Notes: a model not told the origin generated them from the letters alone. Positions 18,826 to 27,517 are shown, numbered from the stretch's first letter. The stretch is DNA of 64,000 bases from Alcaligenes pakistanensis (GCF_014652815.1 NZ_BMZN01000004.1:189137-253136); one strand, 5' to 3'. Numbers and translations are program-made.

Positions 18826-20135
18826 TAGTTGGTTCCCATGATTTGGTCGAACGCCACCTCCTCGTCGGACACCTTGGCCTGGGACAGTACATGCTCGACG
18901 ACGTTGTCTTCGAGTACAACTGCCTCGATCTCGGCGCGACGCTGGCGATCAGACAAGTAGTAGGCCACCACTTGGGCGGGCTGTTCGTAGTTCTGGGCAA
19001 ATTCTTCGATGCGGGCGCGAACCTGCTCGGGCTTGGCTTGCAATTCAGCAGCCTTGACCAGTTCGGATACCAGCAGACCCAAACGCACGCGGCGAGTGGA
19101 TTCTTCCTGGAAAGCTTCCGCAGGAATAGGCATCTTGTCTGCGTCAGGTACGCCACGCTCTTTCAGTTCAGCACGAGCCGAAGCGATGCGACCTTGCACG
19201 TCGTTGTCGACCAGAGCCTTAGGCACGTCAAATTCGCTGGCGGACAACAAAGCGTCCATCACAGCCGATTTGTTACGGGCGTGAACACGAGCCTTGATTT
19301 CGCGCTCGATGTTGGCACGGACATCAGCCAACAAAGCAGCAACATCACCTTCAGCCTGACCCAGGGACTTGGCAAACTCAGCATCCATCTCGGGCAGAAC
19401 TGGCTGGGCCACGTCTGTCACGGTGATCTTGAATTCGGCAGTTTTACCAGCCACTTCCTTGCCAGTGTAGTCAGCAGGGAATTCCAGAGGGAAGGTTTTG
19501 GTCTCGCCTGCTTTCATGCCAGCCACTGCAGTTTCAAACTCGGGCAGCATGCGGCCACGGCCTTGCAGGTACTGGAAGCCTTCAGCGCTACCGCCTTCAA
19601 AAGCGACGCCGTCGATCGTGCCCACGAAGTCCAGAGTGATGCGGTCATCTTCTTGGGCTTCACGGTCAGCGCTGGACTCGTAGTTGGCGCGCTGCTTGCG
19701 CAGCACGTCTACCGTGCGCTGGATGTCTTCGTCGGTAACGGGCGTGACGGCACGTTTGATGTCCAGTTTGGACAGATCGGGCACGGCCACTTCTGGATAC
19801 ACTTCGAAGGTCGCGGTAAAGGCCATCGTGCCTTCATCGGACTCACCTTCTTTGGCTTCCAGATTAGGAGTGCCGGCTACGCGCAAATTGGAGTCCTGGA
19901 TGACTTTATCCAGGGATTTGCCGATTTCTTCGTTGATGGCGTCATAACGAATTCCAGGGCCGTGGCTGCGTTCGACGACGGACAAAGGTGCTTTACCGGG
20001 ACGGAAGCCCTGTACCTTGGCCGTACGAGCCACACGCTTGAGCTGGGCCTGGACTTGTTTTTCTACGTCGGCCACCGAAACGACCACATCGACTCGGCGC
20101 TCCAAGCCGGACAGAATTTCAACCTCGGGCTGCAT
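18825..20135 (-). CDS. tig: trigger factor, ribosome-bound chaperone
   Basis: Peptidyl-prolyl isomerase and chaperone at the ribosomal exit tunnel. 436 residues. The ribosome-binding signature is [17 protein letters not shown] (near residues 44-60; E. coli has GFRxGKVP). An FKBP-type domain follows (about 150-245; [14 protein letters not shown]), then the helical C-terminal arms. Same strand and coupled to clpP. Divergent from the CoA transferase gene across 167 bases. Confidence 0.96.
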   Translation of the reverse strand: MQPEVEILSGLERRVDVVVSVADVEKQVQAQLKRVARTAKVQGFRPGKAPLSVVERSHGPGIRYDAINEEIGKSLDKVIQDSNLRVAGTPNLEAKEGESDEGTMAFTATFEVYPEVAVPDLSKLDIKRAVTPVTDEDIQRTVDVLRKQRANYESSADREAQEDDRITLDFVGTIDGVAFEGGSAEGFQYLQGRGRMLPEFETAVAGMKAGETKTFPLEFPADYTGKEVAGKTAEFKITVTDVAQPVLPEMDAEFAKSLGQAEGDVAALLADVRANIEREIKARVHARNKSAVMDALLSASEFDVPKALVDNDVQGRIASARAELKERGVPDADKMPIPAEAFQEESTRRVRLGLLVSELVKAAELQAKPEQVRARIEEFAQNYEQPAQVVAYYLSDRQRRAEIEAVVLEDNVVEHVLSQAKVSDEEVAFDQIMGTN

Positions 20136-20302
20136 TGAAGACCTATATTAAATTGAGTAATTGATAAGAGTAATCCGGCATTTTACCGGAAACTGGCACG
20201 GTAAATCCAAACAAACGTATTTTGAATCATAATTCCCTGTCAAGACAATACAGCCGTGCCGGACTATGATCCCTTACTTTACCTCCCCTGCGCAAGACTG
20301 AT

Positions 20303-21520
20303 ATGCACAAGAACACCCCTTTAGGCGGTATCCGGGTCCTGGAACTGGGCCAATTGATTGCTGGCCCCTTTGCTGCCAAGATCCTGGGCGAGTTTGGCGC
20401 TGACGTCATCAAGATCGAGTCCCCAAAAGGCGGTGACCCCTTACGTAAATGGCGTCTGCTGCACGACGGTAACTCGGTCTGGTGGGAGGTGCAATCCCGT
20501 AACAAACGGTCACTGGCTTTGGACTTGCGTCAGCCCGAATGTCAGGACGTGGTACGTGCCCTGATCAAAGAATGCGATATTTTGATTGAAAACTTCCGCC
20601 CCGGTGCGCTGGAAGAATGGGGCCTGGGCTGGGAAGACTTGAAAGCCATTAAGCCGGGCCTGATCATGTTGCGTGTCTCGGGCTACGGCCAGACCGGCCC
20701 TTACAAAGACAAACCAGGCTTTGGTGTGATTGGGGAGGCCATGGGGGGGTTGCGCCACCTGAGCGGTGAAGCAGGACGCCCTCCCGTACGCGTTGGCGTC
20801 TCCATTGGCGACTCCCTGGCCGCTCTGCATGGTGTAATCGGCATCATGATGGCTCTGCGTCAACGTGAGCAGAACGAGGGTGAAGGCCAGTATATTGACG
20901 TGGCCCTGTATGAATCCGTCTTCAATATGATGGAAAGCCTGCTGCCGGAATACTCCGCTTTCGGCGCTATACGCGAACCGGCGGGTAGCAGTCTGCCCGG
21001 CATCACACCTAGCAATGCCTACGTCTGCCAAGATGGTAAATACGCGCTGATCGCAGGAAATGGCGACAGCATTTTCAAGCGCCTGATGACCGCGATTGGC
21101 CGTGCCGATATGGCCGACAACCCAGCCTACGCCCACAACGATGGTCGAGCCCAAAATGCAGGCGTCATTGATGCTGCCATCGGTCACTGGGCCAGCGCGC
21201 TTGAGCTGGATAAGGTACTGGAAACACTGGATCAGGCAGGCGTTCCTGCAGGCCGGGTCTACGACATCGCCGATATTGCTGCCGACCCGCACTATCAAGC
21301 CCGCGATATGCTGTTGGACAGCACCCTGCCTGACGGCACACCCCTTAAAGTTCCCGGCATCGTTCCCAAGCTCAGCACCACTCCTGGTGGCCTCTACCGC
21401 CCCGCCCCCCGCTTGGGTCAGGACACACAGGAAATTCTGGATAACTTAGGCATCAGCGCCGAACAACAAGCCGATTGGCAAGAGCGCGGATTGATCGCCA
21501 AGAGCCCAAAACGCAGTTAA
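20303..21520 (+). CDS. family III CoA transferase (CaiB/BaiF type)
   Basis: 405-residue cytoplasmic enzyme that moves CoA between carboxylic acids. Family marks are GGIRVLELGQLIAGPFAAKILGEFGADVIKIE in segments at residues 8-40, IENFRPGALEEWGL, and the catalytic Asp in SIGDSLAAL, corresponding to Asp169 of formyl-CoA transferase. No oxalyl-CoA decarboxylase or carnitine gene is beside it, so the substrate is open (succinyl-CoA:dicarboxylate is common in Burkholderiales). Monocistronic by context. Confidence 0.9.
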   Translation: MHKNTPLGGIRVLELGQLIAGPFAAKILGEFGADVIKIESPKGGDPLRKWRLLHDGNSVWWEVQSRNKRSLALDLRQPECQDVVRALIKECDILIENFRPGALEEWGLGWEDLKAIKPGLIMLRVSGYGQTGPYKDKPGFGVIGEAMGGLRHLSGEAGRPPVRVGVSIGDSLAALHGVIGIMMALRQREQNEGEGQYIDVALYESVFNMMESLLPEYSAFGAIREPAGSSLPGITPSNAYVCQDGKYALIAGNGDSIFKRLMTAIGRADMADNPAYAHNDGRAQNAGVIDAAIGHWASALELDKVLETLDQAGVPAGRVYDIADIAADPHYQARDMLLDSTLPDGTPLKVPGIVPKLSTTPGGLYRPAPRLGQDTQEILDNLGISAEQQADWQERGLIAKSPKRS

Positions 21521-21643
21521 AACAAAGCAGTACAAATCCAGGCTTCAGTCTTCGACAGATGGCACCTAATCTATTTACTTCTGAAGCACGTTGACTGCTT
21601 GCCTAAGGTGAAAATCCACGCTAGAATCTACTTCTTTCGTTTT

Positions 21644-21728
21644 GCGAACGTGGCGGAATTGGTAGACGCACCAGATTTAGGTTCTGGCGCCGAGAGGTGT
21701 GAGAGTTCGAGTCTCTCCGTTCGCACCA
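21644..21728 (+). tRNA. tRNA-Leu (anticodon UAG)
   Basis: Cloverleaf with acceptor GCGAACG/CGTTCGC, anticodon stem CCAGA/TCTGG around loop TTTAGGT giving anticodon TAG, a long variable arm typical of leucine tRNA, T-loop GTTCGAGTC, and an encoded CCA end. It reads CUN codons, mainly CUA. It sits at the left edge of a stretch with small non-core genes. Confidence 0.97.
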
Positions 21729-22062
21729 TCAAACGAAAACCGTTGATTCAATAAAATCAATTTTAAGTAATATTAACGGCGTAGTTTTCTTACTCTGTTG
21801 GCTTGTGACAACCTGCCTTCAAGTGCTCAAGGTCGTAAGCCTCCGAAAAAAGGAGGCATAAGCAGCAACGCTAAACATACGTCTGAGAATCGAGGTAAGG
21901 CAAAATTCATTGTGTGATCAGGCCTTAGTTAGTCCAGACCTCCATGCACTTTGCAACAAGCCCTTTATTAAAAGGCTGCTCAGAAACGGGTGGGAAACAA
22001 TCTTTCCCCATGCAAAAACCGCCCGAAGGCGATGATTCCCCAATAAGAAATAGCCACCTAAC
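21729..22062. other. intergenic region downstream of tRNA-Leu
   Basis: 334 bases without a gene. It contains a perfect hairpin GCCTCC/GGAGGC near 21839-21857 without a T tail, and the terminator of the leftward secreted-protein pair at its right end. No direct repeat of the tRNA 3' end was seen here, so there is no visible attachment site. Confidence 0.55.
22012..22031 (-). terminator. terminator of the secreted-protein pair
   Basis: On the minus strand a CGCC-TTCG-GGCG stem-loop is followed by GTTTTTG. Short stem but a stable tetraloop and T run, about 30 bases after the stop of the gene at 22063. Confidence 0.6.
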
Positions 22063-22449
22063 CTAGGGATCCTGTTTGAAGGGCGCCCCTCTTACACACT
22101 GTTGATAGAGGCCTCTCTCAAACTCTCTGACATCACGCTGCGGATTTTCTTCCCGCGGGTCGATTTCAGCCCGGTACGCCGTTTCTATCAAACCTTCTAT
22201 GATGCGATTGCCCTCTGCCGCTTTCATTGCGGCGTCTCTGGAAACCCCTTGCTGGCGGGCCTCCATTACAGCTGCGCCCACACTAGAGATATCGCCACAT
22301 AGACTAAGCCACTTCTCCTGGTCCGGCTGTCCTGCAGACGCAAACGCTACTTGAGACGAAGCAAAAAAAGAGACGACACTTATCACTGCCATCAGTGAAG
22401 CAGGCAGGCGATCATACCGAAGTCCTGCACCAGAGCTTATCCGCCTCAC
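22063..22449 (-). CDS. small secreted protein, paralogue B
   Basis: 128 residues, unknown function. Hydrophobic signal segment MAVISVVSFFASSQVAFASA, so probably periplasmic. Starting at GTG 22449 it overlaps the stop of the preceding gene as GTGA; an internal ATG (residue 20, directly before the signal) is an alternative. The mature part (WLSLCGDISSVGAAVMEARQ to LYQQC) aligns with the neighbouring gene product, with a Cys near each end conserved and possibly forming a disulfide. No family recognised. Confidence 0.75.
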   Translation of the reverse strand: MRRISSGAGLRYDRLPASLMAVISVVSFFASSQVAFASAGQPDQEKWLSLCGDISSVGAAVMEARQQGVSRDAAMKAAEGNRIIEGLIETAYRAEIDPREENPQRDVREFERGLYQQCVRGAPFKQDP

Positions 22450-22763
22450 TGATCAGCCGCATCCTGGAGACAGCTTATATACACGTCTCGCTTAAAAGAA
22501 TTTGTCACCGCGCCACGCTGTTTTGGGTCACCGGCATCCGGAATATTAAAAGCAGCATTGACTAGTTGATCAATCATCGCACTGGGCTCGCCCCTGCTAC
22601 GAATCTCCTCTTTTGTATGTCCGCCTTGTCGCATAGCCATGATCCCCTCCCCAATTTCTGAAATCATCCGACAAACCTTAGCCACCTGCTCAACCTCTCG
22701 ATACGTCGCATTAGCGCTCGGCGTCATTGTCAGCAGCAGTGATGCAGCGATCCATTTCTTCAT
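22446..22763 (-). CDS. small secreted protein, paralogue A
   Basis: 105 residues, unknown function. Clear signal peptide (MKKWIAASLLLTMTPSANA) with cleavage expected after ANA. The mature chain keeps the same pattern as the next gene: KVCRMISEIGEGIMAMRQGG, a middle helix ending NAAF, and a C-terminal VYISC. The start ATG has GGGGAG eight bases upstream. The two genes overlap by four bases, so this is a tandem duplication translated as a unit. Accessory in character. Confidence 0.8.
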   Translation of the reverse strand: MKKWIAASLLLTMTPSANATYREVEQVAKVCRMISEIGEGIMAMRQGGHTKEEIRSRGEPSAMIDQLVNAAFNIPDAGDPKQRGAVTNSFKRDVYISCLQDAADQ

Positions 22764-22829
22764 TGCGTCTCCCCTTTTATTATTCTGGGAATCATCATTT
22801 ATAAGCAGAGTCTAGAAACATCACAGCCG

Positions 22830-23131
22830 TTAGGAACGGCCATGCGCTGCCGGCAAGGGCGCGGTCAGACTAGCCACATTAAAAACCGCGTCCAGCAAGA
22901 CAAAAGCGATTGGTGCGATAGCAATAAAACTGATCGCCTTCCAAACACTCACTTTTCCGGACTTGTACAAAATCATGACGGCTCATCCGAGCACCAAAAT
23001 AGACACGATGTCTAAATACACCTAATGGGTAAGATGCCCAGAAGCCATGACTGCTTCAGTGCCGGCCAAGTTGACGCGATCATAGCCCAAAACATGAATA
23101 AAAAAGCTTGGGAAATAGCAGCAGCGCCCAT
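22830..23131 (-). pseudogene. decayed small membrane protein gene
   Basis: Reading leftward, one frame from ATG 23131 gives a hydrophobic segment (AAAISQAFLFMFWAMIAS) and stops. The adjacent frame then continues VYLDIVSILVLG, a TGA stop, AVMILYKSGK and another membrane segment (ISFIAIAPIAFVLLDAVF), ending at 22830. The smooth hydrophobic continuity across a frame change and an in-frame stop suggests a broken two- to four-helix membrane protein. The last 48 codons (22976-22830) could still be an intact tiny membrane protein. No family identified. Confidence 0.4.
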
Positions 23132-23150
23132 CAAGCATAAATCGCAGACA

Positions 23151-23177
23151 TAAAAAAGCCGCTCTTATAGAGCGGCT
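23151..23177 (-). terminator. terminator after the 28-codon gene
   Basis: Stem GAGCGGCT/AGCCGCTC with a TATAA loop on the minus strand followed by six T (complement of 23152-23157), 20 bases past the stop of the small gene. Confidence 0.85.
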
Positions 23178-23196
23178 CTATGGGCAAGTATCGTGG

Positions 23197-23283
23197 CTAA
23201 TCCTGCCTGTCGTGCTTACCCGGGAAGTCACTAGGCCAACGCATGGGCTTAGGGGCTGGATTGGGAATGGGAGCACTATTCAC
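23197..23283 (-). CDS. putative 28-residue proline-rich small protein
   Basis: Starts at GTG 23283 with GGAGG nine bases upstream and ends at TAG 23197. The peptide is hydrophilic and rich in proline in its first half (APIPNPAPKPM) and charged at the end (GKHDRQD). It has no signal or membrane segment. A textbook terminator follows within 20 bases. The good ribosome-binding site plus terminator is the evidence; no homologue is known to me. It could also be a leader or the end of a small RNA. Confidence 0.5.
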   Translation of the reverse strand: MNSAPIPNPAPKPMRWPSDFPGKHDRQD

Positions 23284-23473
23284 GTCCTAACCTCCATCAC
23301 TTAATAAGGAAAAAGCGCAGAACCAAGCATTGCACTAAGGCCCCTATCGATACTAGGGAAACGACAGGCGTCCTGATCGTAACCCTAAGCCAGATCGTTG
23401 GCTCAAACATCGCGCAAAAAGGACCTACTACTGATAAAAGCAATGGGCCAGCACTTCCTTACTCAGACCTTTT

Positions 23474-24955
23474 TCACACCCTACAGTTCCTGGCCACAAT
23501 AATCCCCACTAGCGGCGCAAGCAAAAAGCATCCAAACAAGTAATAAGCAGCCCGACTGGTCCCTTCTACACCCCCCGGATCAATCAACCCACCCGCATTT
23601 GCAATCATTCCTGCCAAGGCCGCTCCAGCTGCAGTCGCAAACAACTGAATCGTGGTGATGGACGCCCCGGCCAGCTCTTGCTCCTCGGGGACTACTGACT
23701 TTAAAACACGAGTCAGCAAATGAGGCCAAGCCAGGCCCACTCCTAAACCAATCATTGCCAGGGCCAGGCAAATTGGCACCAGATCAAACCACAGACCCGA
23801 GCTGCTTGTAGGTACCAGGATAACCAATCCCACCATTCCCAGAAGTCCTAAAACTGGCCCAGCCAGAATGGCCCGTTTGATGGCGGAGTCGCTCAGTAAA
23901 CCCGAGCTGATAATTGCTCCAACCGTCCAGCCCGCCCCCATCAAGGCGGCCAGATAGCCGGCAATCAAAGGCGATTGCTGATGCAAGACTTGCAGAAAAA
24001 GCGGAGCAAAGACTTCTCCACTAGTCACCGTCAACACCAGCAAAGACATCAAGGCATACAAGGCCGCGATCGCCGAGCGGAATTGAAATGCCCCAGAGGG
24101 CAACAACTTGTTATGCGAGCGACGTTCGACGGCAATCAATACCACCGCTAGCACCAAGGCCAGCACTAAACCCAGCACATTCTGAATTAACTCCGAGGAT
24201 GCACTACCCGCTGAGATCGCCAACACGGAGAGCGTCAGCAGCGTCAGTTGCACGAGCGGGATAGCTCCCTTGGCAGCCACGCCCGTTTGGCGCTCTCGTT
24301 TAGGTAGTACGCCCGACGCCAGAACAGCAAAAACAATCGCGATCAAAGCTACAGACCAAAAAGCAGCGCGCCACATCCCCCACTGCGCAAACACACCGCC
24401 AACCGCTGGCCCTAACAAGGTTGCCACTCCCCACATCGCCGATACCAAAGCCATTGCGCGAGGCCACAAGGGCTCATCAAAGACGATACGAATCATGGCG
24501 TAGGCCAAGGCAAAAAGAAAACCTCCGCCAATGCCCTGGACAAAGCGCCCGAATAGCAGGATGGACATGCTGGGGGCAGCCGCACAAATGACAGCTCCCA
24601 CGGCAAAAATAAAGGCGGCCAAACCGTAGCTTCCCTTCGGGCCTGTAACCTCAAGCAATTTGGGTGACAACGCCGAGCCCAGAATAGAGGCAACTACAAA
24701 AAGCGTCGTGTTCCAGGCATACAAACCAAGGCCACCGATGTCCTGCACAACAGTGGGCAAGATGGTGGTGGCGATATAGACATTGACGGCGTGCAAGACA
24801 ACACCGCCCGCCAAGACAAGGGCACGCATTGCATTGGCCCCTGACAACAAATCCCCCCATTCAGACTTCTTGGGTATGGAGTTTTGTTCTTGGCTTTCTG
24901 ACAGCTCGGCCTGTGCCCCTTGAACATCGCCCACAGGGGCATGCTGATTCTTCAT
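23474..24955 (-). CDS. MFS drug efflux transporter, SoxR-linked
   Basis: 493-residue inner-membrane proton antiporter of the DHA2 (EmrB/QacA) type with about 14 hydrophobic segments after a 45-residue polar N-terminus. Motif C-like LLGPAVGGVFAQWGMWRAAFW and GRFVQGIGGGFLFALAYA are typical of drug:H+ antiporters. Its promoter, read leftward from 25054, carries TTGACC, a 19-base spacer holding a SoxR box, and TATAAA, so it should be activated by oxidised SoxR. Likely substrates are redox-cycling or phenazine-like compounds (inference). No membrane fusion partner gene is adjacent. Confidence 0.9.
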   Translation of the reverse strand: MKNQHAPVGDVQGAQAELSESQEQNSIPKKSEWGDLLSGANAMRALVLAGGVVLHAVNVYIATTILPTVVQDIGGLGLYAWNTTLFVVASILGSALSPKLLEVTGPKGSYGLAAFIFAVGAVICAAAPSMSILLFGRFVQGIGGGFLFALAYAMIRIVFDEPLWPRAMALVSAMWGVATLLGPAVGGVFAQWGMWRAAFWSVALIAIVFAVLASGVLPKRERQTGVAAKGAIPLVQLTLLTLSVLAISAGSASSELIQNVLGLVLALVLAVVLIAVERRSHNKLLPSGAFQFRSAIAALYALMSLLVLTVTSGEVFAPLFLQVLHQQSPLIAGYLAALMGAGWTVGAIISSGLLSDSAIKRAILAGPVLGLLGMVGLVILVPTSSSGLWFDLVPICLALAMIGLGVGLAWPHLLTRVLKSVVPEEQELAGASITTIQLFATAAGAALAGMIANAGGLIDPGGVEGTSRAAYYLFGCFLLAPLVGIIVARNCRV

Positions 24956-25023
24956 ACGATCTCGATTCTTTTATTGTGATGAAGCCCGGCAGCCCAAAGA
25001 GCTTGCACAGACCAGAAGCATCT

Positions 25024-25054
25024 TTTATAAAACCTCATGTATAGATGAGGTCAA
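25024..25054 (-). promoter_or_regulatory. SoxR-dependent promoter with SoxR box
   Basis: On the minus strand TTGACC (complement 25049-25054) and TATAAA (complement 25024-25029) are separated by exactly 19 bases, the overlong spacing that MerR-family activators correct. The spacer contains most of the inverted repeat CCTCATGTATAGATGAGG (25033-25050), which has perfect six-base arms and matches the outer half-sites of known SoxR boxes. It drives the MFS gene and overlaps the start region of soxR. Confidence 0.88.
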
Positions 25055-25068
25055 GAGATTCAGACATT

Positions 25069-25530
25069 ATGAAAATCGACATTAGCGTTCCGCTGTCTGT
25101 AGGCGAAGTCTCACGTCGCAGCGGAGTCACCATTGCAACCGTGCACCACTACGAGGCGAAAGGATTGATCCAGGGCTGGCGCAGTGACGGCAACCAACGT
25201 CGCTACCACCGGGAGGTGCTGCGCAAAATATCCGTCATCAAAATCGCGCAACGGGCTGGTATCCCCTTGGCCACGATTAAAGAAGCACTGGATGACTTAC
25301 CCTCAGGCAGACCGCTGAATGCCAAAGATTGGGCGAAACTATCTACCAACTGGCGCGACATGCTCAATGAACGGATTCACAGCCTGACGCAGCTGCGTGA
25401 TGAGCTCGATGGCTGTATTGGTTGTGGGTGTTTGTCGATGACGACCTGCCCGCTTAGAAATCCAGGAGATCAGTTGTCATTGGTGGGGAATGGGGCAGTG
25501 TTACTGAACCTAAGGCAAAAAATGAGCTAA
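25069..25530 (+). CDS. soxR: redox-sensing transcriptional activator SoxR
   Basis: MerR-family dimeric regulator with a [2Fe-2S] cluster. 153 residues: winged helix ([19 protein letters not shown], residues 11-29, [12 protein letters not shown]), dimer helix, and the four cluster cysteines C116, C119, C121, C127 in [12 protein letters not shown], followed by the conserved PLRNPGD. ATG 25069 is chosen; the in-frame ATG at 25045 lies inside the operator. There is no soxS here; as in most non-enteric bacteria the direct target is the divergent efflux pump. Confidence 0.95.
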   Translation: MKIDISVPLSVGEVSRRSGVTIATVHHYEAKGLIQGWRSDGNQRRYHREVLRKISVIKIAQRAGIPLATIKEALDDLPSGRPLNAKDWAKLSTNWRDMLNERIHSLTQLRDELDGCIGCGCLSMTTCPLRNPGDQLSLVGNGAVLLNLRQKMS

Positions 25531-25546
25531 GGCTTAGCCCTACCGT

Positions 25547-25576
25547 AAAAAAGCCCAGTCTGAACGCTGGGCTTTT
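25547..25576. terminator. bidirectional terminator soxR / amiS-like
   Basis: Stem AGCCCAG (25552-25558) / CTGGGCT (25567-25573) with A run before and T run after, lying between the convergent soxR and AmiS/UreI genes. Confidence 0.88.
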
Positions 25577-25601
25577 ACGTCTCGCAAGAGTTCGCTCTAG
25601 C

Positions 25602-26138
25602 TTAAATTACACCCCAGAAATACAACAAGGCAGGCAGCAAGGCCGTCAATATGCCTTGCACCGCCGACACCATGCCAGTCAATCGGGCTATAGGTTTGTT
25701 CAACACCAGCAGTAAAAAGAACATGAACCACAACACTGCCCAAGATAGCCAGCTCACTACTTGCCAGTAATCAAAAATCCGCTCGGCAAGGCTTAGATTG
25801 GTAATGGCTGCAGGCACGGCAATACACGCCACCACCAGCGAATACCAGCCCAGCGCACGTCCGTCGCTACCTGTAAAGGCATTCACCCCTACCCAGAAAT
25901 AGGTCAAGGCGAACAGACCCAGGTAGATCGCTGACAAGGGGGAGTAAACCGTACTGTTGGCGGGGTTCAGAATGTGGGACATGCAAATGAACCCCAGCAC
26001 CGCTGTGAACAGATTGACGATAGCAGCATCTTTGGCATCCACCAGCCTGCCAGCTTGATGACCTTCAGAGTAGTAGAGACGAACACCATTAACGAACAGG
26101 CACAGGCCTGCAAACGCCAGAAAAGCGGCAACTAGCAT
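25602..26138 (-). CDS. AmiS/UreI-family transporter
   Basis: 178 residues, six or seven hydrophobic helices, inner membrane. The family includes the acid-gated urea channel UreI and the amide channel AmiS; features are the N-terminal FVNGVRLYY, the YFWVGVNAFTG loop and GWYSLVVACIAVPAA. Start ATG with TAGGAAA upstream. No urease or amidase gene is in the window, so the natural substrate (urea, short amides) and the partner enzyme are unknown. Confidence 0.85.
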   Translation of the reverse strand: MLVAAFLAFAGLCLFVNGVRLYYSEGHQAGRLVDAKDAAIVNLFTAVLGFICMSHILNPANSTVYSPLSAIYLGLFALTYFWVGVNAFTGSDGRALGWYSLVVACIAVPAAITNLSLAERIFDYWQVVSWLSWAVLWFMFFLLLVLNKPIARLTGMVSAVQGILTALLPALLYFWGVI

Positions 26139-26506
26139 TTTGAAAATTTCCTAAGTAATAGAAGGCGGACACAGAACGTGCCCGCAACATGATGTTGCAC
26201 TCAGCGCTGAGGCGGAGCAGATCATAGAGCTTGGCCACGAAATAGCCATTGGGATTTTTTTATAAGCTCTATAAGAAAACAGAGTGCAATTTCCTGGCTG
26301 TTTTCAGGCGGAAATAGGCGAAGAAAAAAGTGGCGTTTAGAAGCTCTGAGCAAGACTCGGCAGGCGCTGGCCGCCCTCGTCACAACAATGACGTGAAATC
26401 AAATAAAAATATATTGAATCAAGGAACTAGGAAATCTAGGCACGCTTAAACCTGAGGGGATCAAGCCAAGAAATCAGTCAGAGAATAAGACTGACACCAT
26501 CGCTAC
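26139..26506. other. intergenic region upstream of the AmiS/UreI gene
   Basis: 368 bases. It must hold the promoter of the AmiS/UreI gene and the 3' end of the BASS transporter transcript. A small hairpin GCAACATCATGTTGC is near 26187-26202. No gene, known riboswitch or clear terminator could be identified by eye. Confidence 0.5.
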
Positions 26507-27475
26507 TCAGGCCTGCTCGTTTTGTCCCCAGCGAGCCACGACACGCACGTAGACCAATTGCGCTAAAAGCTCCACCAGGGTTTGAGTCAAAATGATGGCT
26601 GGCAGCAACGGTAATGCACCGGGAATCGCCAAGGCCAACGGCAGCACCACCAAGGAATTACGTGTGGCACTGCTGAACACTACGGCGCGCCGCAAAGGCA
26701 CAGCCAGACGCGCTTGGCGGGCCAAACACCACGCAATGACAGGTGCAAAAATGGCAAACAGAACGTACACCGGCAGCACGCGCAGCAACACATCCAGCGC
26801 AGGCTCTAATTGCCTAAGAACCGCTGCCACCACAATAAAAAGCACCAAGGCGGTAGCCGGTACAGGAGCCAGCCCCAAACCTGCGTGGATCTGTGTCCAG
26901 AGGCGACTTTTGGCGGCCAGATACTGAGTCGCCCCCGCCAATAACAAGGGGATCACGATCAGGGAAAAAAAGGCCTCTAAAAAAGGCCCGGCTTTGATAT
27001 ACAGTCCGAACTGCTCACCCAAGGCCAGCTTTAGATAGAGCGGTAAAAGCAACATCTGCACGATGAGCAAGACTGGAGTCGACGCCAACAGTGTGCGGGA
27101 ATCAGCCCGCCCCAACTGAGCAAAGGTGACCACATAATCAATACAAGGTGTCAACAGGACCAGCAGCACCCCCAGCCGCAGCATCGTATGGTCTGGCAAC
27201 AAAGGCAGCAAGGCGAACACCAAGAGGGGAATCAGGCAGAAGTTGGCAAACAACAGGACGGCTAGAAACCGCAGTTGAGTCAATGCCTTACCTAACTGAG
27301 CGATAGGTACCTGCAAGAAGGTGACATATAGCATGAAGGCCAGCGCTGGATTGATCCAGTTGCTCAGGCTCAGCGGCATCGTCCAAAAGCCAGCAAGCAA
27401 ACCGGCCAACAGCATCGCCACAAAGTAAATGGCGATCTGCCTGCTCTCCAAACGGTCACGAATCACGGCCAGCAC
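26507..27475 (-). CDS. BASS/ACR3-superfamily transporter
   Basis: 322 residues with about ten hydrophobic helices, inner membrane. It resembles the bile acid:Na+ symporter and arsenite exporter superfamily; the conserved helix-break regions are TPCIDYVVTFAQLG in the first half and SSATRNSLVVLPLALA in the second. Bona fide ACR3 arsenite pumps have related but distinct motifs, and no arsR, arsC or arsH lies near, so the substrate is uncertain. Start is GTG 27475. A small lipoprotein gene is 42 bases upstream on the same strand. Confidence 0.8.
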   Translation of the reverse strand: MLAVIRDRLESRQIAIYFVAMLLAGLLAGFWTMPLSLSNWINPALAFMLYVTFLQVPIAQLGKALTQLRFLAVLLFANFCLIPLLVFALLPLLPDHTMLRLGVLLVLLTPCIDYVVTFAQLGRADSRTLLASTPVLLIVQMLLLPLYLKLALGEQFGLYIKAGPFLEAFFSLIVIPLLLAGATQYLAAKSRLWTQIHAGLGLAPVPATALVLFIVVAAVLRQLEPALDVLLRVLPVYVLFAIFAPVIAWCLARQARLAVPLRRAVVFSSATRNSLVVLPLALAIPGALPLLPAIILTQTLVELLAQLVYVRVVARWGQNEQA

Positions 27476-27517
27476 TTCACTCTCCCACGCTTTCCATACC
27501 GCCGTGAAAATAAAGCT

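Noticed and set aside
21839-21857. Hairpin after tRNA-Leu considered as attachment site or terminator
   Set aside because: It has no T tail and shows no identity to the tRNA 3' end, and no integrase gene is near.
24493-24860. Several 60-80 codon ORFs inside the MFS efflux gene
   Set aside because: They are shadow frames of a long, well-motivated membrane protein.
26139-26506. Possible riboswitch in the long leader of the AmiS/UreI gene
   Set aside because: No known riboswitch core (guanidine, purine or others) could be recognised; only one small hairpin is present.
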